A stretch of 64,000 nt of DNA from Halocaridina rubra (GCA_037179515.1 JAXCGZ010022678.1:110001-174000), one strand, 5' to 3'; shown: positions 1-17,323, counted from the first letter of the stretch. Made by a program: numbers and translations. The notes: generated by a model not told the origin, from the sequence alone.

Positions 1-516
1 TTAATATACCTCTGCAATACTTTCACAATGTCTATTCCAAAAATTCTCCTTAGATCTTATTATTATTATTATTGGCAACAATAATTTTCCGTTGATGATG
101 ACTGTGGCGATTATTATTATTATTATTACGAATCTGTAATTAAACCATTATTTTTACAATAAATAATGTAGATTTGGTTGAATGAAAAAGAGTTAATTAA
201 AGATGTTTCTCTCTCCAACATTCTATTCTACCAAACCCCCCCACTCTCTCTTTGTCCCAGCCAACTAGGGAGGGGCTCTGTACACAGTTATTAAAGTAAA
301 TAAACCAACAGATGTACAAACAATGATTAGCCCTTAATAATAATAATAATAATAATAGTAATAATAACAATAATAATAATAATAATAATCTCCACAATCA
401 ACATCAAAGGAAAATTATTGTCTCCAATAATAATCATAATAATAATAGTAATAATAATAATATCTAAGGAGAATTATTGGAATAGACATCATGAAAGTAA
501 TGCAGAGGTATATTAA
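1..516. repeat. Inverted repeat with (ATT)n/(AAT)n interior
   Basis: The first ~60 bases (ttaatatacctctgcaatac...) reappear reverse-complemented at about 450-516 (gcagaggtatattaa), with a few mismatches. Inside lie TTATTA-type tracts at 57-130 and AATAAT-type tracts at 335-465, which also pair. The result is a foldback of more than 100 bases per arm. The left end may continue outside the window. It could be a foldback or MITE-like element; no protein is seen. The 66-aa poly-Leu frame here is just translated trinucleotide repeat. Confidence 0.6.
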
Positions 517-564
517 AACCCAGCAGAGAACTGAATATTCATTACACATCTTTTATAATCCCTT

Positions 565-1970
<1,406 letters not shown>

Positions 1971-2460
1971 AAACTAATGATCTCATGAAAAAAAAAAAGA
2001 TTGTGCATTCATCAAATGCTTTCATGTAATGAATTTCTCCATCCAAATTTATTTTTCGGAAACCCAAGTTGATAAAATTTCACACAAATTATCTAGCTCA
2101 TCAAAGGCTAAGAATCATTTCCATTCATCATCATCATAATATTGCAGAGAGCGGCTCACTCTCTCTACTTTACCTATACCTATGCTAAAAAACTGGGAAA
2201 AACTGACACATCAAGAGGAAAAGGGTTATTATTATATAACATTGGAAAAAACACAAAAATGCATAGCAAGATCAGTAAGTTGACCTACTGGGCTTTTGCA
2301 CGAAGCAGTTCAAGACACAAACAAGAATGTTATTGATTTTAAATCTGCATGTAGTCTTGACAAACTTCTATTATCATATACAAGGACAGAACGCTACATC
2401 CAAATATCCCAATTTGGGATAGTAGATTTCTTGAAGTAATTGCTTCTTAAAAAAAATCTC

Positions 2461-6763
<4,303 letters not shown>

Positions 6764-6844
6764 TTACATGCCGAAGTAGCCTCCAATTGTGGAAGCGAGC
6801 ACCACGCATAGTACTGCCACACACACCATGATCATGATCTTCTT
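6764..6844 (-). CDS. Syntaxin-1-like alternative last exon 3 (canonical-type membrane anchor)
   Basis: On the minus strand, caccccttgcag is followed by a phase-0 exon of 26 codons plus TAA. It begins KKIMIMVCVAVLCVVL and ends ASTIGGYFGM. The ending resembles the AST-GG anchor ending of vertebrate syntaxin-1 more than either other exon, so this is the most canonical of the three tails. The role inferred from the family is membrane anchoring of a neuronal plasma-membrane t-SNARE. Two Cys residues lie in the cytoplasm-proximal half of the anchor, as in palmitoylated syntaxins. It is the most distal exon in transcription order, about 34 kb past the middle exon and 47 kb past the first. Sequence below 6764 would be 3'UTR for this isoform. 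The frame is open further on both sides by chance, but the conserved acceptor position and phase shared with the 41.1-kb exon fix the boundary. Confidence 0.88.
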   Translation of the reverse strand, partial: KKIMIMVCVAVLCVVLASTIGGYFGM

Positions 6845-8502
<1,658 letters not shown>

Positions 8503-8519
8503 ACACACACACAGAGAGT

Positions 8520-8750
8520 GTTTAATTCATTATTGTTTTTATATTATTATCATTATCCAATAAATAGTTAACAGACTATGTTTGCTGAACTTTAGACCAT
8601 TCATGTCGAACGATGGTTGGATGGTAAGAGGTCACCTGAGTCCTCTCTCACTCTATCTCGCTTATATCATGCATATTATTACTGTATTATTATCATGATC
8701 ATTATTATTAGTATTATCATTATCATTTATATTATTATTATAGCAATAAC
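8520..8750. repeat. ATT-rich interspersed repeat
   Basis: This holds tat/att trinucleotide runs around a segment reading atccaataaatagttaacagac and gaccattcatgtcgaacgatgg. A second copy lies at about 10385-10441 and 11087-11170, split by a hAT-like insertion. Confidence 0.5.
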
Positions 8751-8756
8751 ACTGGA

Positions 8757-10205
8757 ATGCATGGTAATAGCATAATAAATACAGCACAGCTTAAAAAATG
8801 CGCAAACACAATATCAGTGGCACTAAGTATCATATTTAAGGAGTCACTGGAGTCGGGGGAAATTCCAAGATGCTGGAAACAAGCAAATGTGATACCTATC
8901 TTCAAAAAGGGAAGGAGGGATACGGCTCTGAACTATAGACCAGTTTCCTTGACCAGCATAGTTTGCAAAGTTATGGAGAAACTACTAAGGAAACATATCT
9001 CTCTTCACTTGGAATCCTTCAACTTTTTGTCAGTGAGGCAACATGGCTTCAGAGAAGGTAGATCAACAGTAACAAACTTATTAGAATATTATGATGAGGT
9101 AAGCCAAATCTTACAGGAAAGAGAGGGCTGGGCAGATTGCATATTCCTAGACTTCCAGAAAGCGTTTGACACTGTTCCACATGGTAGACTTATTAGGAAG
9201 CTGCAATCAATGGCTAGAATAGGTGGAAATGTTTTGGAATGGATAAAAACTTACTTAGAAGGAAGGGAACAGAGGGTTAGAGTAAGACACTCAGTGTCTG
9301 AATGGAGAAGAGTTAGTAGTGGAGTTCCACAAGGTTCAGTTTTAGGGCCACTTTTGTTCCTTGTATATGTAAATGACCTACCAGAGTCTGTAAATTCATT
9401 CATGAATATGTTTGCAGATGATGCAAAGATTGTGAAGAAAGTAAAAAACGAGCATAATGGTAGAGAACTTCAGGAGGATCTAAATAATCTGCATGAGTGG
9501 TCAGAAAAGTGGCTAATGAAATTCAATACTTCAAAATGTAAGGTAATGAGAATGGGTACAAGTGCAAGAAGGCCCAAGCTTGACTACTTGGTGGCTGGAG
9601 TACAACTTCAAGAGACAGAAAATGAGAGAGATCTAGAAGTAAACATACTGGCAGATTTGTCTCCAGAAATACATATAAATGGAATAGTAAGGGCAGCATA
9701 TGCATTCTTATCAAATGTAAGGGTAGCCTTCAGGCACATGGACAAGGAAATGTTCAGAAATATTTATGTAACCTATGTGAGGCCAAAACTCGAATATGCA
9801 GCCCCCTTTTGGAATCCGCACTTGAAAAAGCACATAGCTAAGCTTGAAAAAGTTCAAAGACATGCCACGAAACTGGTGCCAGAAATACGCAATCTCAGTT
9901 ATGATGAGAGGCTGAGGGAATTAGACTTACCATCACTCGAAGCTAGAAGAGTGAGGGGGGATATGGTGACAGTCTTTAAATTCCTTCATGGTTATGATAG
10001 AGTGGATAGGGATCGATATTTTGATATGGCTGGCTCTAGAACTAGAGGTCATAGTTTGAAGCTTCGTAAGAAAACTTCTTTGCAGGATGTAAGGAAATAC
10101 TTTTTCAGTGTAAGAGTAGTTGATAATTGGAATTGGCTAGGCGAGGAGGTAGTTAATGCTATCTCAATCCATAGTTTTAAGGACAGGTATGATAAGTATC
10201 ACTAA
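8757..10205 (+). CDS. CR1/L2-like LINE reverse transcriptase, 5'-truncated but open
   Basis: This 482-codon frame encodes a non-LTR retrotransposon reverse transcriptase. Motifs in order are the RT N-terminal segment (NVIPIFKKGRR, about 44-54), motif A FLDFQKAFDTVPH (130-142, catalytic Asp present), motif B SGVPQGSVLGPLLF (188-201), and the catalytic FADD (219-222). A LINE-type C-terminal domain follows, ending near HSFKDRYDKYH. The endonuclease domain is missing, so the copy is 5'-truncated. Homology to the copy at 47.4-49.5 kb starts only near 8787 (KKCAN), so the ATG at 8757 lies in flanking sequence and is not an authentic start. The frame has no stop within the RT region, which suggests a fairly young insertion. 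It is not expected to be autonomous. Confidence 0.85.
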   Translation: MHGNSIINTAQLKKCANTISVALSIIFKESLESGEIPRCWKQANVIPIFKKGRRDTALNYRPVSLTSIVCKVMEKLLRKHISLHLESFNFLSVRQHGFREGRSTVTNLLEYYDEVSQILQEREGWADCIFLDFQKAFDTVPHGRLIRKLQSMARIGGNVLEWIKTYLEGREQRVRVRHSVSEWRRVSSGVPQGSVLGPLLFLVYVNDLPESVNSFMNMFADDAKIVKKVKNEHNGRELQEDLNNLHEWSEKWLMKFNTSKCKVMRMGTSARRPKLDYLVAGVQLQETENERDLEVNILADLSPEIHINGIVRAAYAFLSNVRVAFRHMDKEMFRNIYVTYVRPKLEYAAPFWNPHLKKHIAKLEKVQRHATKLVPEIRNLSYDERLRELDLPSLEARRVRGDMVTVFKFLHGYDRVDRDRYFDMAGSRTRGHSLKLRKKTSLQDVRKYFFSVRVVDNWNWLGEEVVNAISIHSFKDRYDKYH

Positions 10206-10283
10206 GTATAAAATGGAACCGATGAGGAGACGGGAAGATACGAGCTTTGGGCTCTTTCCCGTAAACACAATTAGGTAATCACA
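8786..10283 (+). mobile_element. CR1/L2-like LINE copy 1
   Basis: The element comprises the RT frame plus a ~75-base 3'UTR (atggaaccgatgaggagacgggaaga... ) ending cacaattaggtaatca. The same 3' end recurs at about 16095, 17322, 18947 and 47441. Near 16095 the terminal 14-mer ATTACCTAATTGTG occurs twice in tandem, which is the short-repeat 3' end typical of CR1/L2-type LINEs rather than a poly-A tail. Clade assignment is by motif appearance only. Confidence 0.8.
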
Positions 10284-10441
10284 GCAATGTGCTGCACACT
10301 GTATTAGAAACATACACACACACGCACATATCTTATGTATGCATGTATTATTATTATTATTAGTTATTATTATTATAATTTTTAACTATTATTATTATTT
10401 TTATCCAATAAATACTCAATAGACTATATTTGCTACACTGT
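10284..10441. repeat. ATT-rich repeat, left half of interrupted copy
   Basis: Att/tta trinucleotide runs are followed by atccaataaatactcaatagac, matching the repeat at 8.5-8.75 kb. It is interrupted at about 10441 and resumes at 11087. Confidence 0.5.
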
Positions 10442-11086
10442 AGGCATGAGGTGGCCAAACAGTCGATCACGGCCATTTGTTTGGTCGATCGCCGTTCCCC
10501 CACAATAAGACTTGGCATCAGCTGATCAGCTCGCCAACATGGCAACAGTGCACAGAAAAAACTTCTGGAATCTTTTCCATGAAGAACAGTATCCAGGATT
10601 GAGATCTACAGCTCTTCGGTTGACAGCATTTATTTGGGTCAACTTATCTCTGCAAAGAAGCCTTATCCCAAATGATGATAATTAAATCAAGAAATCGAAG
10701 CCGTCTGGCCGATGAACATTTGAAATACTTCCTCCACTTTTGCCTCAGTAGTTATGAACCTTCCTTCAGTAAATTATTACAAGATATGCAGTGTCATGCA
10801 TCAACTTCGTAATAAGGTTGGTGAAAGAGTCTTTTCTTAGGTAGGCTAAGGTAAAAATTTTGGTAAAATTTAGTTTGAACTGATTATTTTTCTTAATTTA
10901 GTTTGAATTGATTAATAATTTTTTCTATATAAGTGAGACAATTGCACTCATGTTTTACAGTACTATGCTATTTGAAATGTTTTCCCCCAGTTGACGTAAT
11001 ATTTTGTGATTATGTAGTATGGTAGATCGTAAAAGAGTTTCAGTCTTTAGAGTAGATCACAGAATCCAAAAGTCTGGCCACCCCTG
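10442..11086 (+). mobile_element. hAT-like DNA transposon remnant
   Basis: The ends are near-mirror: gcatgaggtggccaaac on the left and, read in reverse, caggggtggccagac on the right. This resembles the CAGGGGTGG... termini of hAT elements. The hexamer ctgtag occurs on both flanks (a hAT duplication is 8 bp; this one is imperfect). The insertion splits the ATT-rich repeat, of which an unsplit relative exists at 8.5 kb. It carries a fragment of a hAT dimerisation domain. At 645 bases it is a deleted, non-autonomous copy. Confidence 0.65.
10550..10812 (+). pseudogene. hAT transposase C-terminal (hATC dimerisation) fragment
   Basis: The segment 10675-10812 reads SRNRSRLADEHLKYFLHF, then CLSSYEPSFSKLLQDMQCHA before a stop. 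Just upstream, in a neighbouring frame, is YPGLRSTALRLTAF. Together they match the conserved end of hAT transposases and their domesticated relatives of the ZBED/GTF2IRD2 type (RSRLTDEHL and SSYEP-F-KLL). The two parts are out of frame, so the fragment is broken. The catalytic part is absent. Confidence 0.65.
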
Positions 11087-11330
11087 CTGTAGACCATTCA
11101 TTTTGAAATGACGGATGGTTGATAAGAAGTCACCCGAATTTTATCTCTCTCTCTCTCTCATATGTATTATTATCATTAAAATTGTTATTATTATTATTAT
11201 TATTACTGTTGTTGTGAAACAATGAACTGACGCCAACGCAAAGAACATTTTATTTACACTTTCTCTCTTTCTCTATCATATGTATTATCATTATTATTAC
11301 TATTAATGCCCTTGTTGCTATGAGACGATT
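11087..11330. repeat. ATT-rich repeat, right half, with CT and ATT microsatellites
   Basis: The sequence gaccattcattttgaaatgacggatgg resumes the repeat interrupted at 10441. It is followed by (tc)n near 11143-11160 and (att)n near 11185-11205. Confidence 0.5.
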
Positions 11331-12125
11331 CACTGTAAATTCATCGTGCTAATTTCATCGTAAGAATTTCACTGCATGGTAATTACATATTAGACAATTT
11401 CACTGCATTGTAATTGCATCGCATTTATTTAACTATTTGTAATTCACCTGCTTGTTTGCTCAAGTCCCACATACTATGTTTCCTATATAAGAAATTGTTC
11501 ATTACAGTTAAGCTACTTCTCTTGAGAGTAACATTTAAAAATAATTCACACTAAATCCCTCAAAATACATCTGGAATATGCTTTAAGCGTAAGAAACTAG
11601 AAAAAACTCATTGATATTGGTCACCTATTTGTGTGAAAGAGAGAGGAAAAGTGGTGAAAATACTATCTGGAAATGCGACTAGTTTTATAAAACACATTGC
11701 CATGCAAGAGTTCATACAAATGAAGATTCCATTATAAAACGATTGGGAGACAATCATGCAGGCAATATTGCTCGTGTTGAAGCTACTTGACTATCTAAGA
11801 GGAACTGCTCATAATTTGTCTTTTTGAGCCTCATAATGGCTGTCTTGATGATATATGTCTCAGATATCCATTTAAATGTCTTTTTTAAAATAAATTTTGT
11901 TCTTTTTTAGTTAACTTTGAAATTCTTTACATTTTTAGAATAAATGTTATTCTGTATTAGCAGAAAATAAATACTTTTTAATGGTTATCACTTTTTTTTT
12001 ATTACCCTTTTTATTTCTGAGGTGCGATGTATTTACCTTGCGATGAAAAAGCAAGACGAACTTACTAACGATGTAATATATTGCGACATAATTACAATGC
12101 GATGAATTTACCGGACATCTATGAG
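11331..12125 (+). mobile_element. Possible MULE-like element with FLYWCH-type remnant
   Basis: Both ends are rich in short repeats of the type ttcatcg/gaatttc and ggtaattacat. The right end (cgatgtaatatattgcgac ... gatgaatttacc), reversed, resembles the left end, giving a long diffuse terminal inverted repeat. Inside, one frame reads YWSPICVKERGK near 11605-11640 and a shifted frame reads DNHAGNIARVEAT near 11740-11790. These resemble the Tyr-Trp start and the H-H...RVEA end of FLYWCH zinc-finger domains found in Mutator-like transposases. The link is weak and the reading frame is broken. Confidence 0.35.
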
Positions 12126-12185
12126 ATGGTAGCACAAATAACTTTTAATCTTTCTCTCTCTCTCATATACATTCTTACGCACACA

Positions 12186-12609
12186 GACCAGTTTCCTTGG
12201 CCAGCATAGTTTGCAAATTTATGGAGAAACTACTAAGGAAACATATCTCTCTTCACTTGGAATCCTTCAACTTTTTGTCAGTGAGACAACATGGATGCAG
12301 AGAAGGTAGATCAACAGTAACAAACTTATTAGAATTTTATGATGAGGTAAGCCGAATCTTACAGGAAAGAGCGGGCTGGGCAGATTACACATTCCTAGAC
12401 TTCCAGAAAGCATTTGACACTGTTCCACACGGGAGACTTATTAGGAAACTGCAAGCAATGGCTAAAATAGGTGGAAATGTTTTGGAATGGATAAAAACTT
12501 ACTTAGAAGGAAGGGAACAGAGAGTTAGAGTAATACACTCAGTGTCTGCATGGAGAAGAGTTAGTAGTGGAGTTCCACAGGGTTCAGTTTTAGGGCCACT
12601 TTTGTTCCT
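12186..12609 (+). mobile_element. CR1/L2-like LINE copy 2, left part
   Basis: The segment encodes RT motifs SIVCKFMEKLLRKHISLHL, FLDFQKAFDTVPHGRL and SGVPQGSVLGPLLFL, closely matching copy 1. It stops abruptly at ttgttcct, where the RTE-like element begins. The continuation (gatgcaaagattgtgaag...) is found at 15963-16095, so this copy is split by the insertion. Confidence 0.85.
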
Positions 12610-15600
12610 GTGGGGCAGGCACAACATCAAAGAATAGCCTCACCCTATTCTCTGCGTGTCGTAAAAGGCGACTAAAAGTGGACGGGGCGGGGAATAGGAA
12701 TCCCCCCCTTGTATCAACCTCCTGCGAGACGTCAAAGAAGAAGGGGAGTAGAGGGGAGAATAACTTCTCCCCAAACTCTAGTTTTGGGGTGTCTAAATGT
12801 GCGTGGTTGTAGTACGATAGAGAACAAAAGATGTGAGATTGGATATATGTTTGGTAGGAGGAGGATGGATGTATTGGCATTGTGTGAGACGAAGATGAAA
12901 GGAAAAGGAGAAGTGGCATTTGGTGATGTGACAGGTAGGGTGTCTTGGGTTGAAAGGGGGAGAGCGAGAGAAGGTGCGGCATTATTGCTGAGTGAATGGA
13001 TGGTAAATCAGGTGGTGGAATGGAAAGAAGTGTCATCTAGGCAGATGTGGGTGGGGGCTAGGATAGGAAGGGAATGTTGGGCTTTTGTTAGTGCGTATGG
13101 GCCAGGATGTGAGAGAAGTGAGGAAGAGCGGGATGAATTCTGGAATGAGTTTACTAGATGTGTGGATGGTCTGAGTAGAAGGAACTATGTAGTTGTGTTG
13201 GGTGACTTGAATGCCAGAGTGGGTGATGGAGAGATAGAAGGTGTTGTAGGAAAGTATGGGGTACCAGGTGGGAATGAGAGTGGTGAGAGACTGTTAGATA
13301 TGTGTGTGGAGCAAGAGTTGGTGATAGGTAATAGTTTATTTAAGAAGAAGTTAATAAATAAGTATACATGGATGAGAGTAGCAAATGGAAGAGCGAAAGA
13401 AAGAGCATTGATGGATTATGTGTTGGTAGCAAAGAGCATGGTTGGTAGAGTGAAAGATGTACATGCATTCAGGGGTGTGGCTGCTGGGATGTCTGATTCA
13501 AAAGTGGTAGTAGCAAAAGAGTGGGGAAATAGTGTGGGGGGATGTAGAAGGGAAATAGTGAAGGTGGAAGAGTTGAAAAAGCCAGAGAAGAGACAGGAAT
13601 ATCAGGACAGGTTGAGAGTGGCATATGAAAGGGTGAAAGAAAGAGAAGTTGGGGAGTTACGGGAGGAATGGGGGTTGATGAAAGAATGTTTTGTGGGACA
13701 TGCAAGTGATGTGTCTGGAAAGAGGTTTGTTGGAGGTGGCATGAGGAGGGGCAGCGAGTGGTGGAATGAAGGGGTGAAAATGAAGGTGGAAGAGAAAAAG
13801 AGGGCTTTTGAGGAATGGCTGCAGTGTAAAAGTAGGGAGAAGTATGATAGATATAGGGAGAAAAATGTGGAAACCAAGCGGAAGGTAGAGGAAGAGAAGA
13901 GGTTGGCAAATGTTAGGTGGGGACAGGATTTTAGTAGGTCATATGAGGAGAATAAAAAGAAGTTTTGGAAAGAAGTGAAGAGAGTAAGGAAGGGTGGATC
14001 GAGGATGGAAGAGACAGTGAAAGATGTGAATGGACAGATGTTAAGAGGGAACGATGCAAGGAAAAGATGGGCAGAATATTTTGAGTGCTTGCTGAATGTT
14101 GATGAAGATAGAGAGGCAGCTATAGTGGCAGTGGGAGGGGTTCAAGGGCCAGTAATGGAAGATGAAAATGAAAGAGAGATTACAAGAGAGGAGGTGAAAA
14201 GGGCATTGTATGAAGCGAAAGCAGGTAAAGCACCTGGAATGGATGGTGTGAGAGCAGAGATGTTGAAAGAAGGGGGTGTGACTGCATTGGAATGGTTAGT
14301 GAGAGTGTTTAATATATGCTTTATGTTGTCATTGGTGCCAGTGGAATGGGTGATTGCCTGTATAGTGCCCCTATACAAAGGTAAGGGAGATATGTATGAA
14401 TGCAGTAATTTTAGGGGTATAAGTTTGTTGAGTGTGGTAGGAAAAGTGTATGGTAAGATACTGGTTAATAGGATTAGGGATAAGACAGAATATGTGATCG
14501 CGGAAGTGCAGAGTGGTTTTAGGAGGGGTAGAGGTTGTATAGATCAGATTTTTATAGTTAGGCAGTTATGTGAGAAATATTTAGCAAGGGGTAAGGATGA
14601 GTATTTTGCATTTTTGGATCTGGAGAAAGCATATGATAGAGTTGATAGAGAGGCTATGTGGAATGTTTTGAGATTATATGGAATCAATAGTAAACTGTTG
14701 CATGCAGTGAAGAGTTTGTATGAGGGCAGTAGAGCTTGTGTTAGGGTAGGGAATGAAGTGAGTGAGTGGTTTCCAGTGAGTGTGGGACTGAGACAGGGAT
14801 GTGTGATGTCACCATGGCTGTTCAATTTGTATATTGATGGAGTTGTAAGAGAGGTGAACGAGCGAGTGCGTGGTCAAGGTTTGAGAATGGTAGATGGGGA
14901 TGATAATGAGTGGGAGCTGAATCAGTTGCTGTTTGCAGATGATACGGTGGTGGTGGCAGATTCAGAGGAAAAGCTGTGTCAGTTAGTGTCAGAATTTGGA
15001 ATGGTGTGTGAGAGAAGGAAGTTGCGAGTGAATGTGGGAAAGAGTAAGGTTATGAGGTGTACAAGAAATGAGGATGGCGCTGGATTGAATATTATGTTGA
15101 ATGGAGAGACACTTGAGGAGGTTAATCAGTTTAAGTATTTAGGCTCAGTTATAGCTGCAAATGGTGGAGTGGAAGCAGATGTGTGTCACAGAGTGAATGA
15201 AGGATGTAAAGTGCTGGGTGCATTGAAAGGAGTGATGAAGAATAGAGGGCTGGAAATGAATGTTAAGAAAGTTTTGTATGAGAAAGTGGTTGTGCCAACT
15301 GTGATGTATGGATCAGAGTTATGGGGTATGAAGCTAAGTGAGAGACGGAAACTAAATGTGTTTGAGATGAAATGCCTTAGGAGTATGATTGGTGTATCTT
15401 GATTGGATAGGGTTAGGAATGAAGTGGTGAAAGCAAGAATGGGTGTGAGGAGAGAAATTGCAGCCATAGTAGATATGAATGTTCTGAGATGGTTTGGTCA
15501 TGTGGAAAGGATGGATAATGAAAGGCTGCTGAAAAAGGTGATGAATGCGAGAGTTGATGGGAGAAATGCTAGAGGGAGGCCTAGATTTGGATGGATGGAT

Positions 15601-15962
15601 GGAGTAAGGAGAGCCCTGAATGATAGGAGGATGGATGTGAGGGAAGCAAGCGAGCGTGCTAGGAATAGGAATGAGTGGCGAGCGATTGTGACGCGGCTCT
15701 GATGGGCATCTGCTGTTACCACGGGGCAGCATCTTATAGAGGTAGCCCTGTGGTAGGGGCAGTAGGAGGAGTTGGCAGTTGTGAAGCGACACAGGTAGTG
15801 GAAGAGCCGGGAGGATGGGCTGTGGCACTCCAGCAGTGCCATCTGAACGGTCGCTAGCTCCCTTGTCATTGCCCATAGAGCAAAGTAATCCCCCTATTTG
15901 TTTTCCTTTCTTGATGTCGGCTACCCCCCAATTAAAGGGGGAAACAGCCAAGGTAGATAGAT
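12610..15962 (+). mobile_element. RTE-like LINE nested in CR1/L2-like copy 2
   Basis: A nearly full-length non-LTR element of about 3.35 kb. It has a short 5'UTR containing tgcgtgtcgtaaaaggcgac, one long frame with endonuclease and RT domains, and a 3'UTR ending in a predicted hairpin (GGCT..CCCCC / GGGGG..AGCC at about 15917-15949) followed by tagatagata. A single frame with an APE-type endonuclease, a short 3'UTR and a short-repeat tail fits the RTE clade. Comparison with copy 1 shows that about 57 bases of the CR1/L2 target (9361-9417 equivalent) are missing at the insertion site. Confidence 0.8.
12676..15702 (+). pseudogene. RTE-like endonuclease-reverse transcriptase with one in-frame stop
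   Basis: An open frame from 12676 runs to a TGA at 15400-15402, then continues in the same frame to 15702. Numbering from 12709, domains are the APE-type endonuclease (LGCLNVRG at 26-33, ETKM at 60-63, GDLNAR at 165-170, SDSKVV near 262) and the RT (VPLYKGKG 553-560, motif A FLDLEKAYDRVD 635-646, LRQGCVMSPWLF 694-705, FADD 742-745). After the stop comes the family's C-terminal segment (LRWFGHVERM, GRPRFGWMDGVRRAL, RNRNEWRAIV). The stop sits where homologous elements usually have a codon before LDRVRNEVV, and TGA could come from CGA by a single C-to-T change. The endonuclease SDH motif reads SDS, losing the expected catalytic His. There is no ATG before the endonuclease start; the first is near residue 47. 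This copy is therefore probably dead. Confidence 0.82.
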
Positions 15963-16095
15963 AATGATGCAAAGATTGTGAAGAAAGTAAGAAACGAGAA
16001 CAATGGCAGAGAACTCCAGGAAGATCTAAATAGTCTCCATGAGTGGTAAGAAAAGTGGCTAATGAAATTTAATACTTCAAAATGTAAGGTAATGA
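15963..16095 (+). mobile_element. CR1/L2-like LINE copy 2, right part
   Basis: This resumes copy 2 after the RTE insertion (atgatgcaaagattgtgaag to aatgtaaggtaatga). It breaks off where an inverted copy begins. One stop (gtggtaaga) replaces the Ser codon of copy 1. Confidence 0.75.
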
Positions 16096-17013
16096 TTACC
16101 TAATTGTGATTACCTAATTGTGTTTACGGGAAAGAGCCCAAAGCTCGTATCTTCCCGTCTCCTCATCGGTTCCATTTTATACTTAGTGATACTTATCATA
16201 CCTGTCCTTAAAACTATGGATTGAGATAGCATTAACTACCTCCTCGCTTAGCAAATTCCAATTATCAACTACTATTACACTGAAAAAGTATTTCCTTACA
16301 TCCTGCAAAGAAGTTTTCTTACCAAGCTACAAACTATGACCTCTAGTTCTAGAGCCAGCCATATCAAAATATCGATCCCTATCCACTCTATCATAACCAT
16401 GAAGGAATTTAAAGACTGTCACCATATCCCCCCTCACTCTTCTAGCTTCGAGTGATGGTAAGTCTAATTCCCTCAGCCTGTCATCATAACTGAGATTGCG
16501 TATTTCTGGCACCAGTTTCGCGGCATGTCTTTGAACTTTTTCAAGCTTAGCTATGTGCTTTTTCAAGTGCGGATTCCAAAAGGGGGCTGCATATTCGAGT
16601 TTTGGCCTCACACAGGTTACATAAATATTTCTGAACATTTCCTTGTCCACGTGCCTGAAGGCTACCCTTACATTTGATAAGAATGCATATGCTGCCCTTA
16701 CTATGCCACTTATATGTATTTCTGGAGACAAATCTGCCAGTATGTTTACTCCTAGATCTCTCTCATTTTCTGTCTCTTGAAGTTGTACTCCAGCCACCGA
16801 GTAGTCAAGCTTGGGCCTTCTTGCACTTGTACCCATTCTCATTACCTTACATTTTGAAGTACTGAATTTCATTAGCCACTTTTCTGACCACTCATGCAGA
16901 TTATTTAGATCCTCCTGAAGTTCTCTACCATTGTTCTCGTTTTTTACTTTCTTCACAATCTTTGCATCATCTGCAAACATATTCATGAATGAATTTACAG
17001 ACTCTGGTAGGTC
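16095..17013 (-). mobile_element. CR1/L2-like LINE copy 3, 3' part, inverted
   Basis: From its 3' end (attacctaattgtg, doubled) the copy runs right to gacctaccagagtctg. It encodes on the minus strand DLPESVNSFMNMFADDAKIVKKVKNE through FDMAGSRTRGHSL with no stop in about 220 codons; only the RT C-terminal half is present. At its right end it joins a plus-strand copy head to head, sharing gtc at the junction. Confidence 0.85.
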
Positions 17014-17322
17014 TTTAAATTCCTTCATGGTTATGATAGAGTGGATAGGGATCGACATTTTGATATGGCTGGCTCTAGAACTAGAGGTCATAGTTTGAAG
17101 TTTCGTAAGAAAACTTCTTTGCAGGATATAAAGAAGTACTTTTTCAGCGTTAGAGTAACTGATAATTGGAATCTGCTAATCGAGGAGGTAGTTTATGCTA
17201 TCTCAAGCCATAGTTTTAAGGACAAGTAAGATAAGTATAACTAAAAACAAAATGGAACCGATCAGGAGACGGGAAGATATGAGATTTGGGCTCATTCCCG
17301 TAAGCACAATTAGGTAATCACA
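17014..17322 (+). mobile_element. CR1/L2-like LINE 3' fragment
   Basis: This starts at tttaaattccttcatgg (the FKFLHGYDRVDRDR region) and runs to the 3' end cacaattaggtaatcac. It may be the remaining 3' end of copy 2 after the inverted copy landed in it, with about 430 bases lost. Confidence 0.75.
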
Positions 17323-17323
17323 C

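Noticed and set aside
197..397. Leu-rich minus-strand frame resembling a signal peptide
   Set aside because: It is translated AAT/ATT trinucleotide repeat inside the inverted repeat.
12590..13036. Ser/Pro/Leu-rich minus-strand frames across the RTE element (also 13469-13909 and 15352-15972)
   Set aside because: They are antisense shadows of the G-rich RTE coding frame on the plus strand.
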